Shown one piece after another: positions 38,920 through 47,728 of a DNA stretch of 64,000 nucleotides. The stretch lies in NCBI RefSeq assembly GCF_001299635.1, contig NZ_JRHN01000044.1, positions 226,861 to 290,860 of the forward strand, written 5' to 3'. The notes below the pieces were generated by a model. That model was not told the DNA's origin. It did no database searches and saw nothing but the letters and a program-made list of their open reading frames with translations. This DNA is from Clostridioides difficile (GTDB taxonomy: Bacteria > Bacillota > Clostridia > Peptostreptococcales > Peptostreptococcaceae). A program made the translations under genes and the position numbers. Every line of letters starts with the position of its first letter. Within the stretch, counting starts at the first letter, position 1.

Positions 38920-41900
38920 TTAAACCTTATATTCATTGACTTTATACTTAGTTATATCATTACAACACATTAGACAAGCTCCTTTTTCTTCATTCCATTC
39001 TATATATGAAGCATTTGCACTACTCCAGACATTAAGATTATCATTATACATATCAATTGTACAGGACCTTTTTTCTTCATTAAGTCCATTCATTGGACAA
39101 ATATCACATGGCTCATCTCTTCCCCAAAATGCCTTGTAACACAATTGATTTATCTTTGCATTTGGGGCAATACTCAATGTCTTTTGATTTATGAATAATA
39201 GTTCATAAGTATTTTTATTTATTACATAAGTCCATGAATTCAAATTGTCCATAATTACCTTTGTAGTCTCATAAGATTTTATTAATTTATCTTGCTTATG
39301 TTTGTTAATCAAAAATACACTTAATATTTCTGATATAAAGGTCAAGGATTCTATTTCGTCCTTTGTCCAAAATCTATTTCCATTACAGTCATCAAACCCT
39401 ACATATCCACTGAATTCTCCTTCATCTAAGATTGCACACTGCAACATAGAAACAATCCCTTGTGCTTCCAATATTTCATATAATCCACCATTAAGTGTAG
39501 ATATATCTTTACAATAAAAAATTCCTCTCTCATTAAAATATTGCTTATAATCTCCAATTAGACTATATGACACTTCTTTGAGATTCTCTATTTCTGGTTC
39601 AATACCATCATTACACCATTCAAATGTATTGCTACAATAAGTATTGTCATCCGAATTTTCAAACACATATGCACGACTTACATTATATGACCTACCAACC
39701 AGCTCCAAGATAAAATTTACTGCAGTATCAACATCTTTGGATTCATATAAAATTCTAAATATATACTCAGAAAGATTTTGTTTAGATGTAGATTTTGTTT
39801 TATATGCCTCATCAATATCTTCTTCTCCACCTAATACAGAAGTAAAGTTTTTAGTTCTTATTATTTCACTATCCATAGTTTGACTATTACTTTCACATAT
39901 CCAATAGCAATCCTTACCTTTGTCTTTTGCTACATATAATGAATTGTCTGCACTTCTAAAAAGTTCATTAAAATTTTTACCATGCTGAGGATAAATAGCA
40001 ATCCCTATACTTCCAGAAATTTTATAATCTTTATTTTTACCCGTAAATGAACGTCTAAATAAACTCATTAATTCATCTGCTTTTTGCTTTAGTATTTCTT
40101 CTGAATTCAAGTTTTTTAGAAGAATTAAAAATTCATCTCCTCCTATACGTCCGATAATATCACTGTCTCTAAAAATATTTACAAATTTAGATGCTATATC
40201 ATTTAAAACTGCATCTCCAAATAAATGCCCTAGATTATCATTAATCCCCTTGAAGTCATCAATGTCTATTATAAACAATGCACTACGACATTCCTTACCT
40301 TCATTTTCTAAATAAGTTCTAACTAAATCTTCTGTTGTAATTTTATTATATAATCCTGTAAGTAAATCTCTCTGTGCTTTATTTTTAAATTCATCGTTTT
40401 TCCTTTTTTCTTTATCTATATCTGCAACAACACCTATAACACGTGTACATTGATTATACTTATCAATAATACTAGATAATCTAACTTTACACCAAATATA
40501 TTCATTTTTTCCTTTTCTAAATCTAAGTTCTGTTTCATTATATGAATTGTCACCATCCATAGCTCTAGTAAAAAGTTCTATACACTTTTCTATATCATCT
40601 TTGTATATCATTTCCTTTTCTAGCATATTCTCAATTAGATTATTTCTTACTGGTTTATATCCAAATTTCTTTTCCCATTTGTCAGAAATATTCACTGTAT
40701 CTGTATTTAAGTTCCACTCAAAGACAATGTTATTCTCTTGGTCCATAACAATTCTATAACACTCTTCACTTACATCTAATCGTTCTTGTGCCGACTTACT
40801 TGATGTAATATCAATCACAACACAATATACCCACGAATGTTCATGCTTATCTTTTACTATTTGTCCTTTATCTAATAACCAGCGTATCTCTCCATCTGAA
40901 TGAACTACTCTATACTCAACTTCAAGTATATTACCACTTTTTAGTTGCCTTTCTAATTTATCTTTCACTATTTCACGGTCATCTTCATATATTACATTTA
41001 ACAACTTGTTATCAAAAAATAATTCAAGCTCTTCTTTTGTATATCCTAATAGGTTTTGATATCCTTCATTAACAAAATTAAATATGTAGTTTCCATCACA
41101 ACTGTATTTATATACTCCTCCAGGAATATTTGCAGTAAGCACCTTTAAATCATCATTTATTCTTTTTAGTTCTTCAGAATTATTGACCATAGTATCAATC
41201 AGACTATTGAAAGCAGTAGTAATTTTAGCATACTCGTTATTCGTATCAAGATTAAATCTTATACTCATATCTCCATCTTTTATTTTTTCTATCCCCTCAA
41301 GTAATTTACCCATAGGATTTAAAAAGTGTTTTTTTACATATACAGAAATTATACATATAAAAAATATAATTAAAATCATAAAAAGTAATACAGCAATTAT
41401 TGCCTTGTCAATTGGCTTCATTATCTCTGATGCCTCTACAGTACTTAATATAAACCATCCATCTGATACCTCAGAATAATATCCAATATTTTTGATATGG
41501 TCTTCAGAGTAACTTATAAATCCATCTGGATTATTTTTAAAATTTTTAGAATCCCATTCTTTAAAAAAATTTTCATCATCTATTATATTTTCATATTTAT
41601 ATTTACCATCATTAGCCACTACATTTCCTATAGAGTCGATTACAATCATTTTACCAGTATTAAAAGAAGGTATATCATTTATTATATTTTTAATATAGTC
41701 TGTATCTACAATAAAGGATACAAAACCTTGATATTCATTATTAATCCAAATGGGATACCCTATTACAAAGTTTCTTTTACTTATATAAAAACTCTTCTTA
41801 TTATTTATGTTAGAAATCTTTAAACTATCTTGTGGCAAACCTTTAAATTCTGAACCTGACATTAGTGCTTTTTTATTAATAATATTTTCATCACTGGATG

Positions 41901-42264
41901 CTACTACTACATCATTTTTATCAATAAGTGACATTCTAAGCAAAAATTTTTCTTTATTATTAATATCTTTTAGTATACTATTTATATTTGCTTGTTTTAC
42001 TCCATCAACTATAATTTTCTTATTTTCATTGGATAAATACTCTTGAATTTCAGCAATTTGAGAAGTCGTTTTTAATGTAATTCCTTTCTGACTAAAAAAA
42101 CTCTTTAAACGTTTTGATTGTATTATTGTAGCTGTTTTAATGTTATTTTTCATCAATTCATTAGAATTTTTAGTAAACTTGTGTATACAGATTCCAGCAA
42201 TAATTATTGATGGAATTATTGAAACCAACATAAGAATAATAAATATTTTTTTTTGTATCCTCAT
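38920..42264 (-). CDS. Multidomain diguanylate cyclase (Cache-HAMP-PAS-PAS-GGDEF-GAF)
   Basis: 1114 aa membrane signalling protein that probably makes cyclic di-GMP. A first helix (about residues 8-28) and a second (about 287-310) bracket an extracytoplasmic double-Cache-like sensor. A HAMP (about 312-365) and two PAS domains with their C-terminal caps (about 370-615) follow. The GGDEF domain is at about 630-790: GRIGGDEFLILL is intact at about 706 and an inhibitory RxxD site (RDSD) lies five residues before it. No EAL domain is present. A GAF domain (about 850-975) and a final PAS-like part with Cys clusters (CYKAFWGRDEPCDICPMNGL, CLMCCNDITKYK) extend beyond the cyclase, which is unusual. 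It is monocistronic. Confidence 0.9.
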   Translation of the reverse strand: MRIQKKIFIILMLVSIIPSIIIAGICIHKFTKNSNELMKNNIKTATIIQSKRLKSFFSQKGITLKTTSQIAEIQEYLSNENKKIIVDGVKQANINSILKDINNKEKFLLRMSLIDKNDVVVASSDENIINKKALMSGSEFKGLPQDSLKISNINNKKSFYISKRNFVIGYPIWINNEYQGFVSFIVDTDYIKNIINDIPSFNTGKMIVIDSIGNVVANDGKYKYENIIDDENFFKEWDSKNFKNNPDGFISYSEDHIKNIGYYSEVSDGWFILSTVEASEIMKPIDKAIIAVLLFMILIIFFICIISVYVKKHFLNPMGKLLEGIEKIKDGDMSIRFNLDTNNEYAKITTAFNSLIDTMVNNSEELKRINDDLKVLTANIPGGVYKYSCDGNYIFNFVNEGYQNLLGYTKEELELFFDNKLLNVIYEDDREIVKDKLERQLKSGNILEVEYRVVHSDGEIRWLLDKGQIVKDKHEHSWVYCVVIDITSSKSAQERLDVSEECYRIVMDQENNIVFEWNLNTDTVNISDKWEKKFGYKPVRNNLIENMLEKEMIYKDDIEKCIELFTRAMDGDNSYNETELRFRKGKNEYIWCKVRLSSIIDKYNQCTRVIGVVADIDKEKRKNDEFKNKAQRDLLTGLYNKITTEDLVRTYLENEGKECRSALFIIDIDDFKGINDNLGHLFGDAVLNDIASKFVNIFRDSDIIGRIGGDEFLILLKNLNSEEILKQKADELMSLFRRSFTGKNKDYKISGSIGIAIYPQHGKNFNELFRSADNSLYVAKDKGKDCYWICESNSQTMDSEIIRTKNFTSVLGGEEDIDEAYKTKSTSKQNLSEYIFRILYESKDVDTAVNFILELVGRSYNVSRAYVFENSDDNTYCSNTFEWCNDGIEPEIENLKEVSYSLIGDYKQYFNERGIFYCKDISTLNGGLYEILEAQGIVSMLQCAILDEGEFSGYVGFDDCNGNRFWTKDEIESLTFISEILSVFLINKHKQDKLIKSYETTKVIMDNLNSWTYVINKNTYELLFINQKTLSIAPNAKINQLCYKAFWGRDEPCDICPMNGLNEEKRSCTIDMYNDNLNVWSSANASYIEWNEEKGACLMCCNDITKYKVNEYKV

Positions 42265-42500
42265 AAGTTCTCCCCCTATTTTTAATAAACAATATAAATA
42301 TAAAATTCTTTAAATATTTACTATTCATTTATTTTACTTATAAAACTTATGTATTTATTCCCCCAAATTAAAACCATATTTACAGATTGCAAATTAAAAT
42401 TATTTATATATTCATTGTATTTTAAATTTTTCTATATTTCAACTAGATAATATCAAATGTTACTGTTTATAATATAATTCTTAAGCAATATATAGGATTA

Positions 42501-44366
42501 TTAGTTTATAACTTTTACTTTTCTCTTATCTAATACCATTCTCAGAGAATTTTCAACTGTTTCAATTACATCCTTATAACTTAAATACACATTTGCATAG
42601 ATATAATCTTCATATAAATTGTATTCAGTTACTCTACAATACAATAACTTGCCTCCATCTATTAAGTTACTTAAAATATAATTATCTTTTCTTGGAACAT
42701 AGCCTATTACATACCCAGTTTCCCCAACTATTTTAATAGCATTTTCATCATACAAATTATCTTTCTCTCTATTTAGATAATATATCTTACTCTTTTCTAA
42801 TTCTTTTTCAAGACATTCTCTATTTCTAAACCTTGAACCAGCAACGGCTACTGAAGTTAAGTATATATCCTTACCATGTTCATCCACTTTTATTTTTTCA
42901 ATATTTACAAATTCTTTCTTCAAATTATTGCTTTCATATAATAATCTTCTAAGTTCATCCTTCAGTCTTATATTTCTTTCTTTTTCGTAAGCTTCTTTAA
43001 CTATTTTCAACTCTTCAAGAGATAATTTTTCTCTGTATCTTTTTAAAATATTTATAGATTCTTTTCTTACTTCATTTATATTTCCAAATATACCTTTTAA
43101 AGATATATTTTTCCCTTGTGGATATAGTGAATTACTACCTTTAATTACAATAAAAAATAACATATCATCATAATATTCTTGTGTTAATCTATCTTTTTCT
43201 ATATCTTCCATTTTCCCAGTTAAATCATCTAGGTTAAATTTCTTTTCAAAAAAGTTTAATAATTTTAATTTAGAACTCGTCTCTCCTTTTTTAGATATAT
43301 ACCAATATACTTCAAAATCTCTAATATCTCTATCCAAATACGGCAACAAATCATCAAAGGATAGATTTACAGCATAAATTTCTGACATTTTTATCATATC
43401 TTCTGTTTTTCCATTTGCATTTTTTAATGCTTCAAAATATATGCCCTTCCACTTTTTACTAAGTAAGACAGCATTCATTTCTTTCTCGAATTCGACTTTA
43501 TCACATTCTATATTTTCATCTTTCAAGACATTTATAGCTATTAAAAAAATTGAATATAAACTTTTAAAGGTAGTTCCATACGTCACTACAATTGGTAAAA
43601 ATTGATTTACTAATATGACTTTATTTCCTATGTATTTAAACTCTACGCTTAATAGATAGTTACATATCAGATGTGCTAAGTTATTTATTTTTTCTCTATC
43701 TAAATCTCTTCTTTCAAGATATTCATATAAATCAATAATAGAAACAATATAATTAATCAATAATCGTTCATATTTTGTATCTTTGTAACCTTCCTCAATC
43801 AAATAGGAATTTATTTTAGAATCCAAAATCTCCATGTTAACAATAGCAAATACTTTTATTGAGCCTGTAGCTTTTTTAGATAAATTAAATAAATATGTAT
43901 TGTAAAATTCTAGTTTCTTAATAGTATTACTCAAATAAAATACATATTCTCCAGATTTAGAGAATGTATCTACAACTTCTCTTATATTTTCCACTTCTAA
44001 ATATTTCTCACTTAAAACTAATCCAAGTTTTACATACTCAGCCTTTTCACTTTTATATATTAATTCTTTAGTTAGCTTACATAACCATTTCTTATCAATC
44101 AGCATTTCTTTTACCAAAGTGTTTATCTTTTTTATAAAAATTTCAAAATAGCAAATTAGAGGTTTAAAATTATTATTCTCCAATAAATAGATTTCATTAG
44201 ATTCACTTTTATACATACTTAAAATTCCATCTACTAGATTGTTTGCAAGCTCTACTTGTTCTCTTAAAGGTATATTTTCATATATACATAAGTAATTCAT
44301 TTCAAAGGATTCTTTGTATCCATCATAACCCTCAACTTCTTGCAATTGTTTAAAAATACTGTCCAT
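42501..44366 (-). CDS. HIRAN-domain protein
   Basis: 621 aa, cytoplasmic. The first 490 residues are Leu/Lys/Glu-rich, helical and not recognised. The C-terminus (about residues 500-605) is a HIRAN domain: LTSVAVAGSRFRNRECLEKE, YYLNREKDNLYDENAIKIV and GYVIGYVPRKDNYILSNLI match its pattern of a leading beta-strand, P/L-D-N-x-D-x-N-A-I and I-G-Y-x-P. HIRAN domains bind DNA 3' ends and occur with helicases and nucleases; here there is no helicase, so it may be a stand-alone adaptor. The gene is isolated, with a strong inverted repeat (44447-44479) upstream. Confidence 0.75.
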   Translation of the reverse strand: MDSIFKQLQEVEGYDGYKESFEMNYLCIYENIPLREQVELANNLVDGILSMYKSESNEIYLLENNNFKPLICYFEIFIKKINTLVKEMLIDKKWLCKLTKELIYKSEKAEYVKLGLVLSEKYLEVENIREVVDTFSKSGEYVFYLSNTIKKLEFYNTYLFNLSKKATGSIKVFAIVNMEILDSKINSYLIEEGYKDTKYERLLINYIVSIIDLYEYLERRDLDREKINNLAHLICNYLLSVEFKYIGNKVILVNQFLPIVVTYGTTFKSLYSIFLIAINVLKDENIECDKVEFEKEMNAVLLSKKWKGIYFEALKNANGKTEDMIKMSEIYAVNLSFDDLLPYLDRDIRDFEVYWYISKKGETSSKLKLLNFFEKKFNLDDLTGKMEDIEKDRLTQEYYDDMLFFIVIKGSNSLYPQGKNISLKGIFGNINEVRKESINILKRYREKLSLEELKIVKEAYEKERNIRLKDELRRLLYESNNLKKEFVNIEKIKVDEHGKDIYLTSVAVAGSRFRNRECLEKELEKSKIYYLNREKDNLYDENAIKIVGETGYVIGYVPRKDNYILSNLIDGGKLLYCRVTEYNLYEDYIYANVYLSYKDVIETVENSLRMVLDKRKVKVIN

Positions 44367-44446
44367 TAAATTATCCTCCTTTACATGATGTAATTTATAT
44401 TGATTATACTACTTATTTCAACAAGTTTACATTTCTACACAAAAAA

Positions 44447-44479
44447 ATATTACTAGAATTTGAAATTCTAGTAATATTA
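44447..44479. terminator. Perfect inverted repeat (likely terminator)
   Basis: AATATTACTAGAATTT-g-AAATTCTAGTAATATT, between the shikimate kinase fusion stop (44581) and the HIRAN gene, both on the minus strand. The A-run to its left gives a T-run on the minus strand. Confidence 0.75.
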
Positions 44480-44580
44480 GTAAGATTTATTATGTAAATA
44501 CCTTATATTCTAGCAGTAAATAATACCCTTATTTGTTTAAATGCTAATTTTTTTAATATAAGACTATTATAATGTTAAAT

Positions 44581-45363
44581 TTATCTATCAAATTCAGTTA
44601 ACTTTACAATCATCTCTTCACAAATCTCTTTTATTGTCTTATTATCTGTATTGATAATAATATCTGCAGATGCCATATATTTTGATTCTCGTTTTTTCAT
44701 TAGGTCAGATATAAATTCTACATTCATATTATTATTAAGTATCGGTCTTTCATCACTATGTTTAACACGTTGAAGAATAGTTTCTGGGCTTGCTGTCAAT
44801 AAGACAACCCTTCCATTTTTTTTCATATATTCTACATTTTTATCTCGAAGTACAATCCCTCCTCCACAGGAAACAACAAGACCTTTCTTTTGTTGCAAAT
44901 TTATTAGAGTTTGGCTTTCAAGATTTCTAAAATACTCCTCCCCTAGCTTCTCAAATATTTCAGAAATACTCATACCTTGTTGCTCTACTATATATAAATC
45001 GGTTTCTACTCTTTCCATCTCTAATAAATGACTCAAGTATGATGATATAGTGCTCTTACCTACACCCATAAATCCAACAAGCATTATATTATAAGAAAAT
45101 AAATTTTTAGCCTGTATCCTCTTACTTGTTTTAACCATATATCTAAAAACATCTATAATTTCATTTTCAAATTTATTACCCTTTAACTTATTAATTAATG
45201 CCACTTCTTTTTTATTTTCATACTCTGATTGTAAAATAGGCAGACCGTTTTCTTTTTTAATATCTATAATATCCTTTATACATTCCATTCTTTTCTCAAG
45301 CAAATTTATAAGCTCATCATCATATAAATCTATTTTTTCTCTTATCTTTTCTATATTTTCCAT
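44581..45363 (-). CDS. Chorismate mutase-shikimate kinase fusion
   Basis: 260 aa bifunctional protein. Residues 1 to about 88 are a type II (AroQ) chorismate mutase: EKIREKIDLYDDELINLLEK, RMECIKDIIDIKKENGLPIL and the third helix with YMVKTSKRIQ. About 92-260 is shikimate kinase: NIMLVGFMGVGKSTISSYLS (Walker A), ETDLYIVEQQGMSISEIFEK (shikimate-binding Asp), FRNLESQTL, SCGGGIVLR and ERPIL (the lid region). It would phosphorylate shikimate and rearrange chorismate to prephenate. It is the last gene of a run with MFS, shikimate dehydrogenase and redox genes, so it may link imported shikimate to aromatic synthesis. Confidence 0.93.
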   Translation of the reverse strand: MENIEKIREKIDLYDDELINLLEKRMECIKDIIDIKKENGLPILQSEYENKKEVALINKLKGNKFENEIIDVFRYMVKTSKRIQAKNLFSYNIMLVGFMGVGKSTISSYLSHLLEMERVETDLYIVEQQGMSISEIFEKLGEEYFRNLESQTLINLQQKKGLVVSCGGGIVLRDKNVEYMKKNGRVVLLTASPETILQRVKHSDERPILNNNMNVEFISDLMKKRESKYMASADIIINTDNKTIKEICEEMIVKLTEFDR

Positions 45364-45426
45364 AGTGACACCTCAGCTTTCAAACTGGATAAAATTAAAA
45401 ATCCTTACAATTATATTATACTAATA

Positions 45427-46644
45427 TTAAACATCATAATCATACACTTTTTCTTTTCCATATCTCATATTTACAAATAAGGCAAGTAAAATTCCAACAA
45501 AAGTTATAGCCACATTAAATAATACAACATATTTTGGTCCATTTACTCCACCTGATTTTGTAATAATACCTGCTATGTTTAATATAACATAGTTTGCTAT
45601 ACTCGATGCAATCATAACTATAGACGTTATTTTTCCTTTATTAGTTGGAAACATTTCATTTGCTGTTGATGTGGTTAATTGAAGAACACCACCTGCTGCT
45701 GAATAACCAATTACAAATCCTCCTAGCATACAAATAGTTGGAGTTTGAACAAAATATACTATTAATAACATAAATAAGGCTATTATAGGATATATAACTA
45801 GTATTCTTATTGGCTTAATATATTTTTTAATAAGTACAGAAGTTATTAATACTGCACATATTACTCCCATTGAGTAGAAAGACTGAATTTTTGTAGGGTC
45901 GGCCATGCCATATAATTTTCCCAATTCCTGATTGCAATTTAACCATAGTACAAATGTTGATGTACATGTAAAACCAATGCAAACAAGAGCTATACTTGTT
46001 GGTGTAAATTTCATCTTTTCTGATTTAACTGTTTTTCCTTTATTATCAGTAACATTATTAGCTGGTGGAAATGGTAATATCGCTATCAAAATTGCATCTA
46101 TAACAATAAGAATAGCTGTCACTATAAAAATAACTTTAAATGATATTGAATTTGCTGCGACAAATCCAATTATAAAAGGAAGTAAAAATTGTGCTAAAGC
46201 TATTGTAAATTTAGTAAACATATTAGCTATTGTTCCCAAACTAGCAAATATCTCCATACAAGAAGGAGTTACACAAGTATCTAAAAATGAATTTGCTGCT
46301 CCCCCAATTATTGCAAATACATATGCTATATAAAAATTTGGTGAAAATACAATTCCAACAAAGAAAATTGCATGCAGAAAATTTCCTATAAGTCCACTTA
46401 CTTTTCTTCCATACTTATCTGAAATAGGCCCTGCAAATGGATATGATATAAGTCTACCCAATCCTAGTGCGGCAATAACAGCTAAAACAATACTTACATC
46501 TAATGTACCATCTGATAATGTTTTAGCCCCCCACATTGATGAAAATTCTGGTTTATATTGTCCTAAAATTGAAATTCCGATACCAAGTAAAAAATATGAA
46601 AAATACAATGCTATGGCAGTAGGATAATACTTTTTATTGTTCAT
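45427..46644 (-). CDS. MFS transporter (YdiN/YdiM-like), probable quinate/shikimate carrier
   Basis: 405 aa, 12 predicted helices. The MFS motif A is visible as FAGPISDKYGRKVSGLIGNF. The central loop (about residues 200-215) is short and Lys-rich. Further blocks are SFLDTCVTPSCMEIFA and GGVLQLTTSTANEMFPTNKG. In E. coli the MFS gene ydiN lies next to ydiB, and here the carrier gene follows a YdiB-like dehydrogenase. This supports a cyclitol-acid substrate such as shikimate or quinate, though this is inference. A structured 140-base spacer separates it from the dehydrogenase gene. Confidence 0.82.
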   Translation of the reverse strand: MNNKKYYPTAIALYFSYFLLGIGISILGQYKPEFSSMWGAKTLSDGTLDVSIVLAVIAALGLGRLISYPFAGPISDKYGRKVSGLIGNFLHAIFFVGIVFSPNFYIAYVFAIIGGAANSFLDTCVTPSCMEIFASLGTIANMFTKFTIALAQFLLPFIIGFVAANSISFKVIFIVTAILIVIDAILIAILPFPPANNVTDNKGKTVKSEKMKFTPTSIALVCIGFTCTSTFVLWLNCNQELGKLYGMADPTKIQSFYSMGVICAVLITSVLIKKYIKPIRILVIYPIIALFMLLIVYFVQTPTICMLGGFVIGYSAAGGVLQLTTSTANEMFPTNKGKITSIVMIASSIANYVILNIAGIITKSGGVNGPKYVVLFNVAITFVGILLALFVNMRYGKEKVYDYDV

Positions 46645-46702
46645 AGTTCTTCTCCTATTCTTGTTAATTTATTAACATTTTTGTGTACAATAAACTCATC
46701 AC

Positions 46703-46768
46703 CATAATGGGTTTAAAGTATAGTCAAACCTTTAAACCTGACTAGACTGTGATATATAACCCACTATG
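46703..46768 (-). other. Long imperfect hairpin between dehydrogenase and MFS genes
   Basis: Outer arms CATAATGGGTT / AACCCACTATG (46703-46713, 46758-46768) and inner arms AGTATAGTCA / TGACTAGACT. It fills most of the intergenic region of an otherwise compact operon. No T-run follows directly; possible roles are RNA processing, stabilisation or differential expression. Confidence 0.6.
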
Positions 46769-46783
46769 ACAATTTGTAAATTA

Positions 46784-47647
46784 CTATTTAAAACACAATT
46801 CCTTAATCTCTTCTACAGGCATTTCTAATCCAGTGTATAGATTAAAGGCTTCTGCTCCTTGATATAATAACATTCCTAATCCGCCAATAGCTTTACATCC
46901 ATTAGCTTCTGCATCTTCAATCATTTTTGTTTTCTTTGGATTATAAACAACATCTGTTACTACCAATTCTTTTCTTAAAACACTAACATCTTTTATATTA
47001 GTTTCATTATCATAAGGTTTCATACCAATAAGAGTTGCATTTGTCAATATATCACTTGATTCTATCTCTTCATAAAGCTTTTCTATATCATCTAAGTCAT
47101 ATAGGTTAACAACACATTCTGGTACTTCTTTTTTTATATTCTCAACTGTTTTTTCTGCTCTTTTATAAAAATCATCCTTAGCATTGAAAATAGATATTTC
47201 TCTTGCACCATCTAATGCACATTGTACCTGTATAGCAGTTGCTGCACCACCAGCACCCATAATTGTAATCTTTTTATCTTTAACTTCTACTCCATTTTCT
47301 TTTAAATTACGAACATAACCTACCCCATCTGTTATATGACCAACTAACTTTCCATCTTCATTTACAATTGTATTACATGCTCCAATTATACGAGCTGCTG
47401 GAGAAAGTTCGTCCATATATTCTGTAACAGCAGATTTACATGGCATAGTTACATTAGCACCCTTTATATTAAAAGTTTTTATTGCCGAAAGTGCATCTTT
47501 TACCTTATCTACTGTAATATCAAAAGCTAAATATCTATAATCTAAATCTAATTTTTCAAAACTATAGTTATACATCACTGGTGATTTAGAATGACCAACT
47601 GGTGTACCTATTAATGCAAACAATCCTGTTCTACCTGAAATTTCCAT
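46784..47647 (-). CDS. aroE: Quinate/shikimate dehydrogenase (YdiB-like AroE family)
   Basis: 287 aa NAD(P)-dependent enzyme interconverting shikimate (or quinate) and 3-dehydroshikimate (3-dehydroquinate). ALIGTPVGHSKSPVMYNYSF is the substrate loop, GANVTMPCK carries the catalytic Lys, and TIMGAGGAATAIQVQ is the nucleotide-binding loop. SSDILTNATLIGMKPYDNE and GLGMLLYQGAEAFNLYTGLE match the YdiB subgroup more than biosynthetic AroE. Context with an MFS carrier, an OYE-type reductase and a TIM-barrel enzyme favours catabolic use. A Shine-Dalgarno AGGAAAAG lies upstream. Confidence 0.9.
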   Translation of the reverse strand: MEISGRTGLFALIGTPVGHSKSPVMYNYSFEKLDLDYRYLAFDITVDKVKDALSAIKTFNIKGANVTMPCKSAVTEYMDELSPAARIIGACNTIVNEDGKLVGHITDGVGYVRNLKENGVEVKDKKITIMGAGGAATAIQVQCALDGAREISIFNAKDDFYKRAEKTVENIKKEVPECVVNLYDLDDIEKLYEEIESSDILTNATLIGMKPYDNETNIKDVSVLRKELVVTDVVYNPKKTKMIEDAEANGCKAIGGLGMLLYQGAEAFNLYTGLEMPVEEIKELCFK

Positions 47648-47728
47648 AACTATCTTTTCCTCCCAATATTATCATTTTCTTTGCAAATAATCTATTCAAC
47701 TATTTGCAAAGAAAAATTTATTTATTAT

